Origin: Lacisediminihabitans sp040549525
GTDB taxonomy: Bacteria; Actinomycetota; Actinomycetes; Actinomycetales; Microbacteriaceae
Length of the DNA stretch: 64,000 bases
Assembly (NCBI RefSeq): GCF_040549525.1
Contig: NZ_JBEPTM010000001.1
Coordinates: 310,001 to 374,000, forward strand
Direction of reading: 5' to 3'
Part shown: piece after piece, positions 9,153 through 16,382 of the stretch
Layout: each line of letters opens with the position of its first letter
How positions within the stretch are numbered: position 1 is the stretch's first letter
Position numbers and translations under genes: made by a program
Notes under the pieces: model-generated
Told to the model about the DNA's origin: nothing
What the model saw: the letters and a program-made list of their open reading frames with translations, nothing else
Databases searched by the model: none

Positions 9153-9437
9153 TCAGCGCGGCTCTTCGAACCGATCGAGCGCCTCGTTCTCGAGTTCGTT
9201 GTCGCGATCCCGATCCTTGTTGTCACGCAGGTGACCGATGCTGGAAGACACGGCCTCGCGCTGCTTGCGCAGGAAGATGTAGGACACGCAGAATCCGATG
9301 ATCGCCGCGCCGATGGCGGCAACGAAGACGTTGATGCCCACCAGAAGAAGGATCGCGAGGGCCGCGGCGAAAGTGCCAACCCTGATGAGAGAGAAGACGA
9401 TCCACTGGCGCGAGTACACGCCAAACAGTCTAGGCAC
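9153..9437 (-). CDS. DUF4229-type small membrane protein
   Basis: I start this protein at the GTG at 9437 (MPRLFGVYSRQ), giving 94 aa; a GTG five codons further in is also possible. Two hydrophobic helices (IRVGTFAAALAILLLVG and VAAIGAAIIGFCVSYIF) are followed by a charged tail rich in Arg, Asp and Glu (DNKDRDRDNELENEALDR). This is the DUF4229 pattern, an actinobacterial family of unknown role commonly found between menA and menD. It is transcribed against the surrounding men genes and diverges from the PLDc_N gene with only about 50 bp for both promoters. Confidence 0.75.
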   Translation of the reverse strand: MPRLFGVYSRQWIVFSLIRVGTFAAALAILLLVGINVFVAAIGAAIIGFCVSYIFLRKQREAVSSSIGHLRDNKDRDRDNELENEALDRFEEPR

Positions 9438-9490
9438 GTGCGCCTGAGAGCTCGTGCTCTCTGTGCAGGATCCCGGCCTAGAATCTGCAC

Positions 9491-9847
9491 ATGGCTCGGC
9501 TCTCAGTGATACTCGCAGTGCTTTTCGTGGCATTCACGATCTTCTCGTTCATCGACTGCATTCGCACGGAGGAGTCGCGTGTTCGAGCGCTGCCGAAGAC
9601 ACTCTGGGCCGTTCTCATCGTGATCCTCACCCCATTCGGCGGCATCCTCTGGTTTGCACTCGGCAAGGAGCGCTCGGGTGGCGCGGGCGTTGCGGCCACC
9701 GGTGGGGGAGGCTCGAAGGCTCCGGATGACGATCCGGAATTCCTGCGGCGGCTCGGCGCCGACAAGCAGCGCGACGAGCGGATCCGTGAGCTCGAAGCGC
9801 GGCTCGCCGAGCTCGACGACGACCAGAACAACACGTCCGAGAAGTGA
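9491..9847 (+). CDS. PLDc_N domain small membrane protein
   Basis: The 118-aa protein has two membrane helices (residues 4-24 and 37-56) in the arrangement of the phospholipase D N-terminal (PLDc_N) domain. The signature is SFIDCIRTEESRVRALPKTLW and ILTPFGGILWFALG. A Gly-rich linker and a charged coiled-coil-like C-terminus (RDERIRELEARLAELDDDQ) follow. There is no HKD catalytic domain, so this is not a phospholipase. Its stop overlaps the GTG start of menD (ATGA-like overlap at 9844-9847), implying translational coupling. The role is unknown; the same small gene precedes menD in related actinobacteria as far as I recall. Confidence 0.8.
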   Translation: MARLSVILAVLFVAFTIFSFIDCIRTEESRVRALPKTLWAVLIVILTPFGGILWFALGKERSGGAGVAATGGGGSKAPDDDPEFLRRLGADKQRDERIRELEARLAELDDDQNNTSEK

Positions 9848-11517
9848 GCACCCCGGTAACGGGTCCGGTGGCGGTAGGCAGCCCGGCGACGGCGTTCTCC
9901 GTTGCGCTGATCGGTGAGCTCATCGGCCGTGGGGTGCGTGACATCGTGCTGTGCCCTGGTTCACGGTCGCAGGCCCTCGCCCTCGCCGCCGCGGCGTGGG
10001 AGCGGGATGGCACGTTGCGCCTCCGGGTGCGCATCGATGAACGGGTTGCCGGCTTCCTCGCCCTCGGCATCGCGGTGGAGACCGGCCGCCCGGTCGCGAT
10101 CATCACGACCTCTGGCACGGCCGTGGCCAATCTCCACCCGGCTGTGCTCGAGGCTCACCATTCCGGCATTCCCCTCATCCTCCTGACCGCCGATCGCCCG
10201 GCGGAGCTCCGCGGCATCGGGGGCAACCAGACCACCGACCAGGTCGGCATCTTCGGCAGCGCCGTCGCCTGGGTGCGGGATGTCGCGCCCCCCTCCGACG
10301 ACTCGCAGGCTGCAGCCCTGGCCGGCGAGGCCTACGCCGCAGCGACGAGGACGCCGGGACCGGTGCAGCTCAACCTCTCGTTCCGGGAGCCGCTGTCCGG
10401 GCCTGTCCAGGAACTGCCGGACGTCCGCGAACACGGATTCGCCGAGGAGCCGCCGCAAGAGCCGCGCCGGATCCCGGATGCCGCCCACACCGTGGTCATC
10501 GCCGGGCACGGCGCCGGGCCCGCTGCCGAGGCCTTCGCGAGGTCCCTCGGGGTGCCATTGCTCGCAGAGGTGTCGAGCGGGGCGCACTTCGGGCCGAACC
10601 TCGTCGTCGCCTACCGGGGCCTGCTCGACGACCCAGAGTTCGGCGGCCGCGTCGAACGTGCCGTCGTCTTCGGGCATCCCACCCTCAGCCGCCAGGTTCC
10701 GACGCTCCTCAACCGCCCGGACGTTCTCGTCCACATCGTTCGCGGCGTCACCGCTGATGCCTACAACCCGGGCCATCGCGCGGCCACGATCGACACGACC
10801 GTCACTCACGATGGACCGCCGGATGAGACAACGGAGGGACGGAACTGGCTGGGCAGCTGGGTTCATGCCGGTCGGAGCATACTGGCCGTCGATCCCTCCC
10901 CCGCTCCGGCGTCGGACGAGCGCGCGGGCGAATTCGCGCGGGAGCAGCTGGCGGTCTTCCGACAGCCGGTGACCCGCCGGATGCTCGTGGAGTCGGTGTG
11001 GCGCGTCACCTGGCCGCACGACCGGCTCGTGCTCGGGGCATCCCGGCTCATCCGCGAAGCAGACATGGTCGTTGCGGGCAAGCGCATTCCCGTGCATGCC
11101 AACCGGGGGCTCGCCGGCATCGACGGCACGATCGCCACGGGTATCGGCATCGCACTCTCGAGCCAGGACTCCGACGGCGGCAGCGCATCCGGAATCACCC
11201 GCGTGCTCGTGGGCGACCTGACCGCGCTCTACGACGTCGGCGCGCTCCTGTTCGGCGGCGGAGAAGTGCGACCCCGCATCCAGGTGATTGTCGGCAATGA
11301 CGGCGGCGGCACCATCTTCGACGGGCTGGAGGTGGCCGCGACGGCTCCCGCCGATGCCTTCGACCGGGTGCAGTACACGCCGCAGGCGGTAGACCTCCGC
11401 GCCCTCGCGACCGCGTACGGGTGGGACTACCGGGTGGCGCGAAACCGAGGCGAATTGGATGAGGCGCTCGCGGCATCCGAGACGCCGACTCTCGTCGAGG
11501 TGCCGCTTCCGCGCTGA
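9844..11517 (+). CDS. menD: SEPHCHC synthase (MenD)
   Basis: This 557-aa thiamine-diphosphate enzyme condenses isochorismate with 2-oxoglutarate, the first committed step of classical menaquinone synthesis. Visible features are DIVLCPGSRSQALALAA near the N-terminus, the RIDERVAGFLALG segment, the cofactor glutamate region TSGTAVANLHPAVLEAHH, LLTADRPAELRGIGGNQTTDQ, and the C-terminal ThDP-Mg motif GDLTALYDVGAL with NDGGGTIFDGL. GTG at 9844 is the start. It is the last men gene of this plus-strand group; an unusually repeat-rich noncoding stretch follows. Confidence 0.95.
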   Translation: MSTPVTGPVAVGSPATAFSVALIGELIGRGVRDIVLCPGSRSQALALAAAAWERDGTLRLRVRIDERVAGFLALGIAVETGRPVAIITTSGTAVANLHPAVLEAHHSGIPLILLTADRPAELRGIGGNQTTDQVGIFGSAVAWVRDVAPPSDDSQAAALAGEAYAAATRTPGPVQLNLSFREPLSGPVQELPDVREHGFAEEPPQEPRRIPDAAHTVVIAGHGAGPAAEAFARSLGVPLLAEVSSGAHFGPNLVVAYRGLLDDPEFGGRVERAVVFGHPTLSRQVPTLLNRPDVLVHIVRGVTADAYNPGHRAATIDTTVTHDGPPDETTEGRNWLGSWVHAGRSILAVDPSPAPASDERAGEFAREQLAVFRQPVTRRMLVESVWRVTWPHDRLVLGASRLIREADMVVAGKRIPVHANRGLAGIDGTIATGIGIALSSQDSDGGSASGITRVLVGDLTALYDVGALLFGGGEVRPRIQVIVGNDGGGTIFDGLEVAATAPADAFDRVQYTPQAVDLRALATAYGWDYRVARNRGELDEALAASETPTLVEVPLPR

Positions 11518-11551
11518 TCGGAGCCGTTCCGCGCGGAATGGGTGGTCGTGC

Positions 11552-11643
11552 TGCGCGCTGCCGCCGGCGGCCGCTGCTGCTGGCTGCTGCCGCCGCTGCC
11601 GGCGCTGGCTGCCGCCGCTGCTGCCGCCGCCGGCTGCTGCCGT
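11552..11643. repeat. GCTGCC/GCCGCC trinucleotide-rich tract
   Basis: About 90 bases consist almost only of CTG, GCC and GCT triplets in imperfect runs (for example GCTGCTGCTGGCTGCTGCC). It begins 35 bp after the menD stop and runs directly into the 83-bp repeats. It would translate to Ala- or Leu/Pro-rich low-complexity sequence in every frame, and no frame carries a start with a convincing ribosome-binding site, so it is treated as noncoding simple sequence. Confidence 0.7.
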
Positions 11644-11650
11644 CTCCGTC

Positions 11651-11885
11651 GGGGGTTCGAGTCGGGGGTAGTTGCGGCTTGTGGAGTGTCCTGGTCGCAT
11701 GTAGTCCCGACTCGATGGGGTGGTGTCTCCGTCGGGGGTTCGACTCGGGGGTAAATGCGACTTGTGGAGTGTCCTGGTCGCATGTAGTCCCGACTCGATG
11801 GGGTGGTGTCTCTGCCGGGGATTCGAGTCGGGGGTAGATGCGACTTCGGGAGTGTTTTGGCCGCGTGTTGTCCCGACTCGATCTG
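11651..11885 (+). repeat. Three 83-bp tandem repeats containing nested inverted repeats
   Basis: Copies begin at 11651, 11734 and 11817, an exact 83-bp period. The first two are nearly identical; the third is diverged and ends in non-homologous sequence after about 68 bp. Each copy contains an outer inverted repeat, TCGAGTCGGG and CCCGACTCGA (11657-11666 and 11706-11715 in copy 1). The inner one is TGCGAC and GTCGCA, perfect in copy 2 and a G-T wobble in copy 1. The units could fold as long hairpins in DNA or RNA. No open frame is conserved between copies (83 is not a multiple of three). The origin and role are unknown. Confidence 0.85.
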
Positions 11886-11898
11886 GCGCGGGGCGGGG

Positions 11899-12009
11899 GT
11901 CGGCGCGGGGATGGACGGAGAAGGAGGCGTCGGCGCGCGGATGGAGGGAGTCGGCGCGCGGATGGAGGGAGGGGCGGGCGTCGGTGCGCGGATGGACGGA
12001 GAAGGGGGC
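11899..12009. repeat. Four imperfect 30-bp tandem repeats
   Basis: Units beginning GTCGGCGCG start at 11899, 11929, 11950 and 11980. Three have the full 30 bp (GTCGGYGCGSGGATGGA followed by a GGAG/GGGC-rich end) and the second has lost 9 bp, giving spacings of 30, 21 and 30. The array lies just upstream of the polyphosphate kinase promoter region. Translated on the plus strand it would give VGARMEG-like repeats, but there is no credible gene around it. Confidence 0.8.
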
Positions 12010-12102
12010 GGCACGCGCGGCGAGAGCGCGACGCCGACGTGTCGACGCCCCGGGTCGTGACCCCCGGTGGCGATATCCCCTGCCGCGAGTACCATCTGGC
12101 CT

Positions 12103-12954
12103 ATGGCCAAAACTGTATGGACCGAAGACCCCGGCGCGGTGCTCAAAGTGGGTGCGGGATTCTCCCTTGCCGAGGTCGATCCATCGTCGACTCCCGGGAT
12201 GGAGGGCGGCAAGTCCGCTGGCAAGGCGCTGCTCGAAAAAGGCCGTGCTGAGCTCGGCGATCTGCAGGAGAGGCTGTGGGCGGAGAGCCGCTTCGGCGGC
12301 ACCCGCTCTGTTCTCCTGATTCTTCAGGCGATGGATACCGCGGGCAAGGGCGGAATCGTGGAGCACGTCGTCGGCGGGGTCGACCCCCAGGGCGTGACGA
12401 TCTACGGGTTCAAGAAGCCGACCAAGGCTGAGCTCTCGCACGACTTCCTCTGGCGCGTGCGCAAGCAGTTGCCCACGGCGGGACACCTCGGCGTTTTCGA
12501 TCGCTGTCACTACGAAGACGTGCTCATCGCGCGGGTTCGAAACCTCGCAGAGCCCGCGGTGATCGAAGAGCGCTACAGCGCGATCAACGAGTTCGAGAAG
12601 CAGGTGGTCGACAGCGGCACCACCATCGTGAAGGTCATGCTGCACATCAGCGCTGACGAGCAGAAGGAGCGACTAGGGGCGCGCCTCGACGACCCGGAGA
12701 AGAACTGGAAGTTCAACCCCGGCGACCTCGACGAGCGAGCGCTGTGGCCCCAGTATCAGGAGGCCTACCAGATCGCCGTCGAGAAGACTTCGACGGTGGA
12801 TGTCCCGTGGTTCGTGGTCCCCGCCGACCACAAGTGGTACGCGAGGGTGGCGGTGCAGCACCTGCTGCTCGACGCGCTTCGGGGACTGCACCTCACCTGG
12901 CCGGTCGCCGAGTACGACGTGGCCGAACAGAAGGGGCGACTGGCCGACGCCTAA
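12103..12954 (+). CDS. Polyphosphate kinase 2 family phosphotransferase
   Basis: The 283-aa protein belongs to the PPK2 family, which transfers phosphate between inorganic polyphosphate and nucleotides. The Walker A motif is LQAMDTAGKGG, followed by GFKKPTKAELSHDFLWRVRKQLP and the Walker B-like GVFDRCHYEDVLIARV. The lid region is KERLGARLDDPEKNWKFNPGDLDER, and the end is WFVVPADHKWYARVAV. Single-domain architecture and Asp at the lid are common to the polyphosphate:AMP or polyphosphate:NDP classes; I cannot separate them. The ATG at 12103 (MAKTVWTED) is preferred to the in-frame ATG at 12067, which would add a low-complexity leader. Confidence 0.9.
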   Translation: MAKTVWTEDPGAVLKVGAGFSLAEVDPSSTPGMEGGKSAGKALLEKGRAELGDLQERLWAESRFGGTRSVLLILQAMDTAGKGGIVEHVVGGVDPQGVTIYGFKKPTKAELSHDFLWRVRKQLPTAGHLGVFDRCHYEDVLIARVRNLAEPAVIEERYSAINEFEKQVVDSGTTIVKVMLHISADEQKERLGARLDDPEKNWKFNPGDLDERALWPQYQEAYQIAVEKTSTVDVPWFVVPADHKWYARVAVQHLLLDALRGLHLTWPVAEYDVAEQKGRLADA

Positions 12955-13060
12955 CCGGCGGTCCGGCCCTCACGCCGCCGACGGTCGAGTAGCCAACGAA
13001 TCGCGCCCGCCTCGGCCATCGCCTCGGTCCAGCCTCAGTCCAGAGCCGCAGGCCTTCGCC

Positions 13061-14320
13061 TCAGTCCAGCGCCTCCACGATGGGCCGGAACTTCATGCGC
13101 GTCTCGAGAAGCTCCCGCTCCGGCACCGACTCGGCGACGATGCCCGCACCGGCGTAGGCCGTGACCCTGCCGTCCCGATCGAACTGCGCGCTGCGCAACG
13201 CGACCGCCCACTCGCCGTCTCCATCCGCTCCCACCCAACCGACGGGGCCGGCGTACCGGCCGCGGTCGAAGGGCTCGAGCTCCCCGATGATCCGCAGGGC
13301 ATCCGCCGTCGGTGTCCCCGCCACGGCGGCAGTCGGATGCAGCGAACCGATGAGGTCGAGCGAGGTCGACCCGTCGGTGAGATCCCCTTCGATGTCACTT
13401 GCGAGGTGCCAGACGTTCGGCAGTTTCAGGGTGAAGGGCATGTCGCTCGCCATCACATTCGGACTGTGTGACCGAAGCGACGCGAGCACGTTCTGCACCG
13501 CGTACCGGTGCTCATCCTGGTCTTTGGTCGAGGTGGCGAGCGCGGTCGCCGCTTGCTCATCGGACGCGGCATCCAGCCCGCGCGCGGCGCTGCCGGCAAG
13601 GACCCTCGCGGTCACCGAGCCGGCATCGACGGTGACGAGTGTCTCCGGGCTCGACCCGATGAAGCCGTCGACGGCGAACGTCCAGCAGTCGGGATAGCCC
13701 GCGGCGAGCACATCGATCATGCGACGGATGTCCGCGCCATCCGGCAGCTGGCCCACCAGTTCGCGGGCGAGCACCACCTTGCTCACCTCGTGGGAGCGGA
13801 TGCGCCGCACGGCGGTCGCCACCGCGTCCCGATAGTCCGCGCCGGGCACCGTGCCAGGGTGGAAGTCGACGTGGAATCGTTGGCCGTAGGGTTCGAGCGG
13901 CGGCACGACGAGGGGTTCGAGGTCACCGATCGCGATTCGGGTGATCCAGCTCTGGCCCTTGTCCCGCCCGATGATCATCGACGGCACGAGGAGAACACTC
14001 GTCGTGGCCGAGCTGTCGGAAAACGCGAAACTCCCGAAGGCGAGCAGCCCGGTTCCCGTCCGCGCCAAGGGATCGGTGACGGTCGCGGCAGCGGAGATCC
14101 GTTGCCAGGCGACCGCGGCGTCACGCACGCGATCGGGGCCGCAGAACTCGAGCCGAAGCGCTTCACCGTGCCCGACGAGACCGAAACCGCGTCGCATCCA
14201 GAGCAGCGGATGCCGCGCCTCGAGCAGCGGCACGAGCGGGCCGAGATCCGCCGTCGGGGTGGTCTCGACCGTGAGGGACGGCACCGCGGCACCGTCGTCG
14301 AAGGGCGCGGATGCGGTCAC
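13061..14320 (-). CDS. menF: Isochorismate synthase (MenF/EntC type)
   Basis: This 419-aa chorismate-utilising enzyme isomerises chorismate to isochorismate for the menaquinone pathway. Core motifs are KVVLARELVGQLPDGAD, the substrate-binding FIGSSPETLVTVDAG, ARVLAGSAARG, the DLIGSLHPTAAVAGTPTADAL loop with its catalytic residues, and GRYAGPVGWVGADGDGEWAVALR. The GTG at 14320 (MTASAPFDDG) is chosen. The frame stays open for another 2 kb upstream, but that extension overlaps the opposite-strand methyltransferase and prenyl synthase and is only a shadow. It diverges from menG with about 70 bp between the starts. Confidence 0.93.
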   Translation of the reverse strand: MTASAPFDDGAAVPSLTVETTPTADLGPLVPLLEARHPLLWMRRGFGLVGHGEALRLEFCGPDRVRDAAVAWQRISAAATVTDPLARTGTGLLAFGSFAFSDSSATTSVLLVPSMIIGRDKGQSWITRIAIGDLEPLVVPPLEPYGQRFHVDFHPGTVPGADYRDAVATAVRRIRSHEVSKVVLARELVGQLPDGADIRRMIDVLAAGYPDCWTFAVDGFIGSSPETLVTVDAGSVTARVLAGSAARGLDAASDEQAATALATSTKDQDEHRYAVQNVLASLRSHSPNVMASDMPFTLKLPNVWHLASDIEGDLTDGSTSLDLIGSLHPTAAVAGTPTADALRIIGELEPFDRGRYAGPVGWVGADGDGEWAVALRSAQFDRDGRVTAYAGAGIVAESVPERELLETRMKFRPIVEALD

Positions 14321-14389
14321 CCGGCCAACACTAGCCGGGGCATGCTGTGAGCCACGGATGCACAGGAAGCCTGAACTACACTTGTGTGC

Positions 14390-15202
14390 GTGGCAAAGGC
14401 AGATCTGACCAAGCAACCCAAAGAGGTTGCCGAGATGTTCGACGGTGTAGCTAAGCACTACGACCGCACGAACGACGTCCTGTCCATGGGCAACTCGTTT
14501 ATCTGGCGTATCGCCACCACGCGGGCCGTCGCGCCCGTCGCGGGCGAACGCATCCTCGACATCGCGGCCGGCACCGGAACCAGTTCCGTCGCGCTCGCAA
14601 AGAGTGGTGCCGACGTCGTCGCCGCCGATTTCTCGGCCGGCATGATCGAGGTCGGCCGGCAGAAGCATCCGTCCATCACCTTCGTCGAAGCGGATGCGAC
14701 CGACCTGCCGTTCGCTGACGGTGAGTTCGACGCGGTCACCGCCTCGTTCGGGCTGCGCAACGTCGAAGACCCGAAGAAGGCCCTCGCCGAGATGTACCGG
14801 GTGCTCAAGCCCGGTGGTCGACTCGTGATCTGCGAGTTCAGCACCCCGTCTCGGGCGATCTTCCGTGCCGGCTATGGCGCCTACATGCGTTACCTGATGC
14901 CCTCGATCGTCGGGGCGGCGAGCTCCAACCCCGAGGCGTACACGTACCTCGCCGATTCGATCCGCGACTGGCCGGACCAGGTCACCCTCAGCCAGTGGAT
15001 CCGCGGCGCCGGCTTCACTCGCGTGGCCTACCGCAACCTCACCGCCGGTGTCGTGGCGTTGCACCGCGGGCACAAGCCCGCCCGCGTTGTCACCCGTCGG
15101 GCAACCCGCAAGACCGCGGCGCCGAAGAAGCCCGTGATCGAAACCGTCGTCGACAATGATGTCGCCACCAACCCGGACAGCCCGGCGGCTCCGAAGCCCT
15201 AG
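14390..15202 (+). CDS. menG: Demethylmenaquinone C-methyltransferase (MenG/UbiE)
   Basis: This SAM-dependent class I methyltransferase performs the last step of menaquinone synthesis. Motif I is DIAAGTGTSSVAL, followed by EADATDLPFADGEFDAV, FGLRNVEDPKKALAEM and RVLKPGGRLVICEFSTP, all diagnostic of UbiE/COQ5. I start at the GTG at 14390 (MAKADLTKQPKEV), which fits the family; another GTG lies 6 bp upstream. An unusual C-terminal extension from about residue 228 is first basic (KPARVVTRRATRKTAAPKK) and then acidic and Pro/Ala-rich; it is not part of the catalytic domain. The polyprenyl synthase gene follows 36 bp downstream. Confidence 0.92.
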   Translation: MAKADLTKQPKEVAEMFDGVAKHYDRTNDVLSMGNSFIWRIATTRAVAPVAGERILDIAAGTGTSSVALAKSGADVVAADFSAGMIEVGRQKHPSITFVEADATDLPFADGEFDAVTASFGLRNVEDPKKALAEMYRVLKPGGRLVICEFSTPSRAIFRAGYGAYMRYLMPSIVGAASSNPEAYTYLADSIRDWPDQVTLSQWIRGAGFTRVAYRNLTAGVVALHRGHKPARVVTRRATRKTAAPKKPVIETVVDNDVATNPDSPAAPKP

Positions 15203-15238
15203 GGCTTCGTTTCCGCCCTCGACGGTTAGGCCGACCTC

Positions 15239-16321
15239 GTGACTCCCAGCGCGCCCCTCGCCCGCCGCCGCAATTCGCTCAATTCCGCACTCGGACTCGG
15301 TGAGAAGCTCTTCTCCTCCGCGAGTGAACGCAGGTTCGCCGCGGCGATCGAAGACGGTCTCGAACAGGTAGAGACCGGCCTCCTCGGCCAGGTCTCCTTC
15401 GCCGACGACATCGCGGACGCCACCACCCGCTACCTTCTCGACGCCGGGGGAAAGCGGGTGCGTCCCACCCTTGCGCTCCTCACGGCCCAGCTCGGAACCG
15501 GCAACACCCCTGAGGTGGTGATCGCGGCAGAGGCCCTCGAGATCACCCATCTCGCATCGCTGTATCACGATGATGTGATGGATGAGGCAGGCATGCGCCG
15601 CGGGGTACCCAGTGCCCAGAGCGTATGGGGCAATTCGGTGGCCATCCTCACCGGTGATCTGCTGTTTGCGCGGGCATCCAAACTCATGTCGGGTCTGGGG
15701 GAACGCGCCATCATGCTGCAGGCCAACACCTTCGAGCGACTCTGTCTCGGCCAGTTGCACGAGACCATCGGGCCTCGTGACGACGAAGATCCGATCGACC
15801 ACTACATCCAGGTGCTCGCCGACAAGACCGGCTCTCTCATCGCCGCCGCGGCGGAGATGGGAGTGATCTTCGGCAATGCGCCGGAGGAGTACCGCACCCC
15901 GGTGAAGGTCTTCGGCGAGAAGATCGGTGTCGCCTTCCAGCTCATCGACGACGTGATCGACCTGGCGGCCGGTGAAGAGGAGACGGGCAAGACCCCCGGA
16001 ACCGACCTGCGCTCGGGTGTGGCCACCCTGCCGCTGCTGTATTTGCGCGACCTCGCGAAGACCGACGTGGATGCCGCGGACCTCCTCACTCGCATCGAAC
16101 GCGACGTGAACGCGGCCCACTACTCTGCGGAACAGCCGGATGAGGCGGAGCTCGCTCTCGCGATCGCGGAATTGCGCGCCCACAGCGTGACCCAGAAGAC
16201 CCTCGACGAAGCACACCGCTGGGCGCGGGAGGCCGTCGAGGCGCTCGGGCCGCTTCCCGACGGTCCGGTGAAGAAGGCGCTCACCCGCTTCGCCGAGAGT
16301 GTCGTCGAACGCTCCAACTGA
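15239..16321 (+). CDS. Polyprenyl diphosphate synthase (menaquinone side chain)
   Basis: This 360-aa trans-isoprenyl diphosphate synthase has the first Asp-rich motif in LYHDDVMDEAGMRRG and the second in LIDDVIDLAAGEEETGKTPGTDLRSG. GGKRVRPTLALL lies at the entrance, and KLMSGLGERAIM and RLCLGQLHE lie in between. The enzyme extends allylic diphosphates with IPP. Its position directly after menG suggests it makes the C35-C50 menaquinone tail (inference); the chain length cannot be read from sequence here. The GTG at 15239 is the start. The fprA start lies 61 bp after its stop. Confidence 0.92.
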   Translation: MTPSAPLARRRNSLNSALGLGEKLFSSASERRFAAAIEDGLEQVETGLLGQVSFADDIADATTRYLLDAGGKRVRPTLALLTAQLGTGNTPEVVIAAEALEITHLASLYHDDVMDEAGMRRGVPSAQSVWGNSVAILTGDLLFARASKLMSGLGERAIMLQANTFERLCLGQLHETIGPRDDEDPIDHYIQVLADKTGSLIAAAAEMGVIFGNAPEEYRTPVKVFGEKIGVAFQLIDDVIDLAAGEEETGKTPGTDLRSGVATLPLLYLRDLAKTDVDAADLLTRIERDVNAAHYSAEQPDEAELALAIAELRAHSVTQKTLDEAHRWAREAVEALGPLPDGPVKKALTRFAESVVERSN

Positions 16322-16382
16322 CCGAACCGATGCTGCCGGCCGGCGAGCCCGTCGAGAGCCGCCGCAAACCAACAAGGAACCC

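Noticed and set aside
11651..11885. CRISPR array
   Set aside because: Three copies are directly adjacent at 83 bp without unique spacers, and no cas gene is in the window.
11803..12060. Small protein gene with VGARMEG repeats
   Set aside because: The frame is built from the 83-bp and 30-bp repeats, has no ribosome-binding site and contains no recognisable domain.
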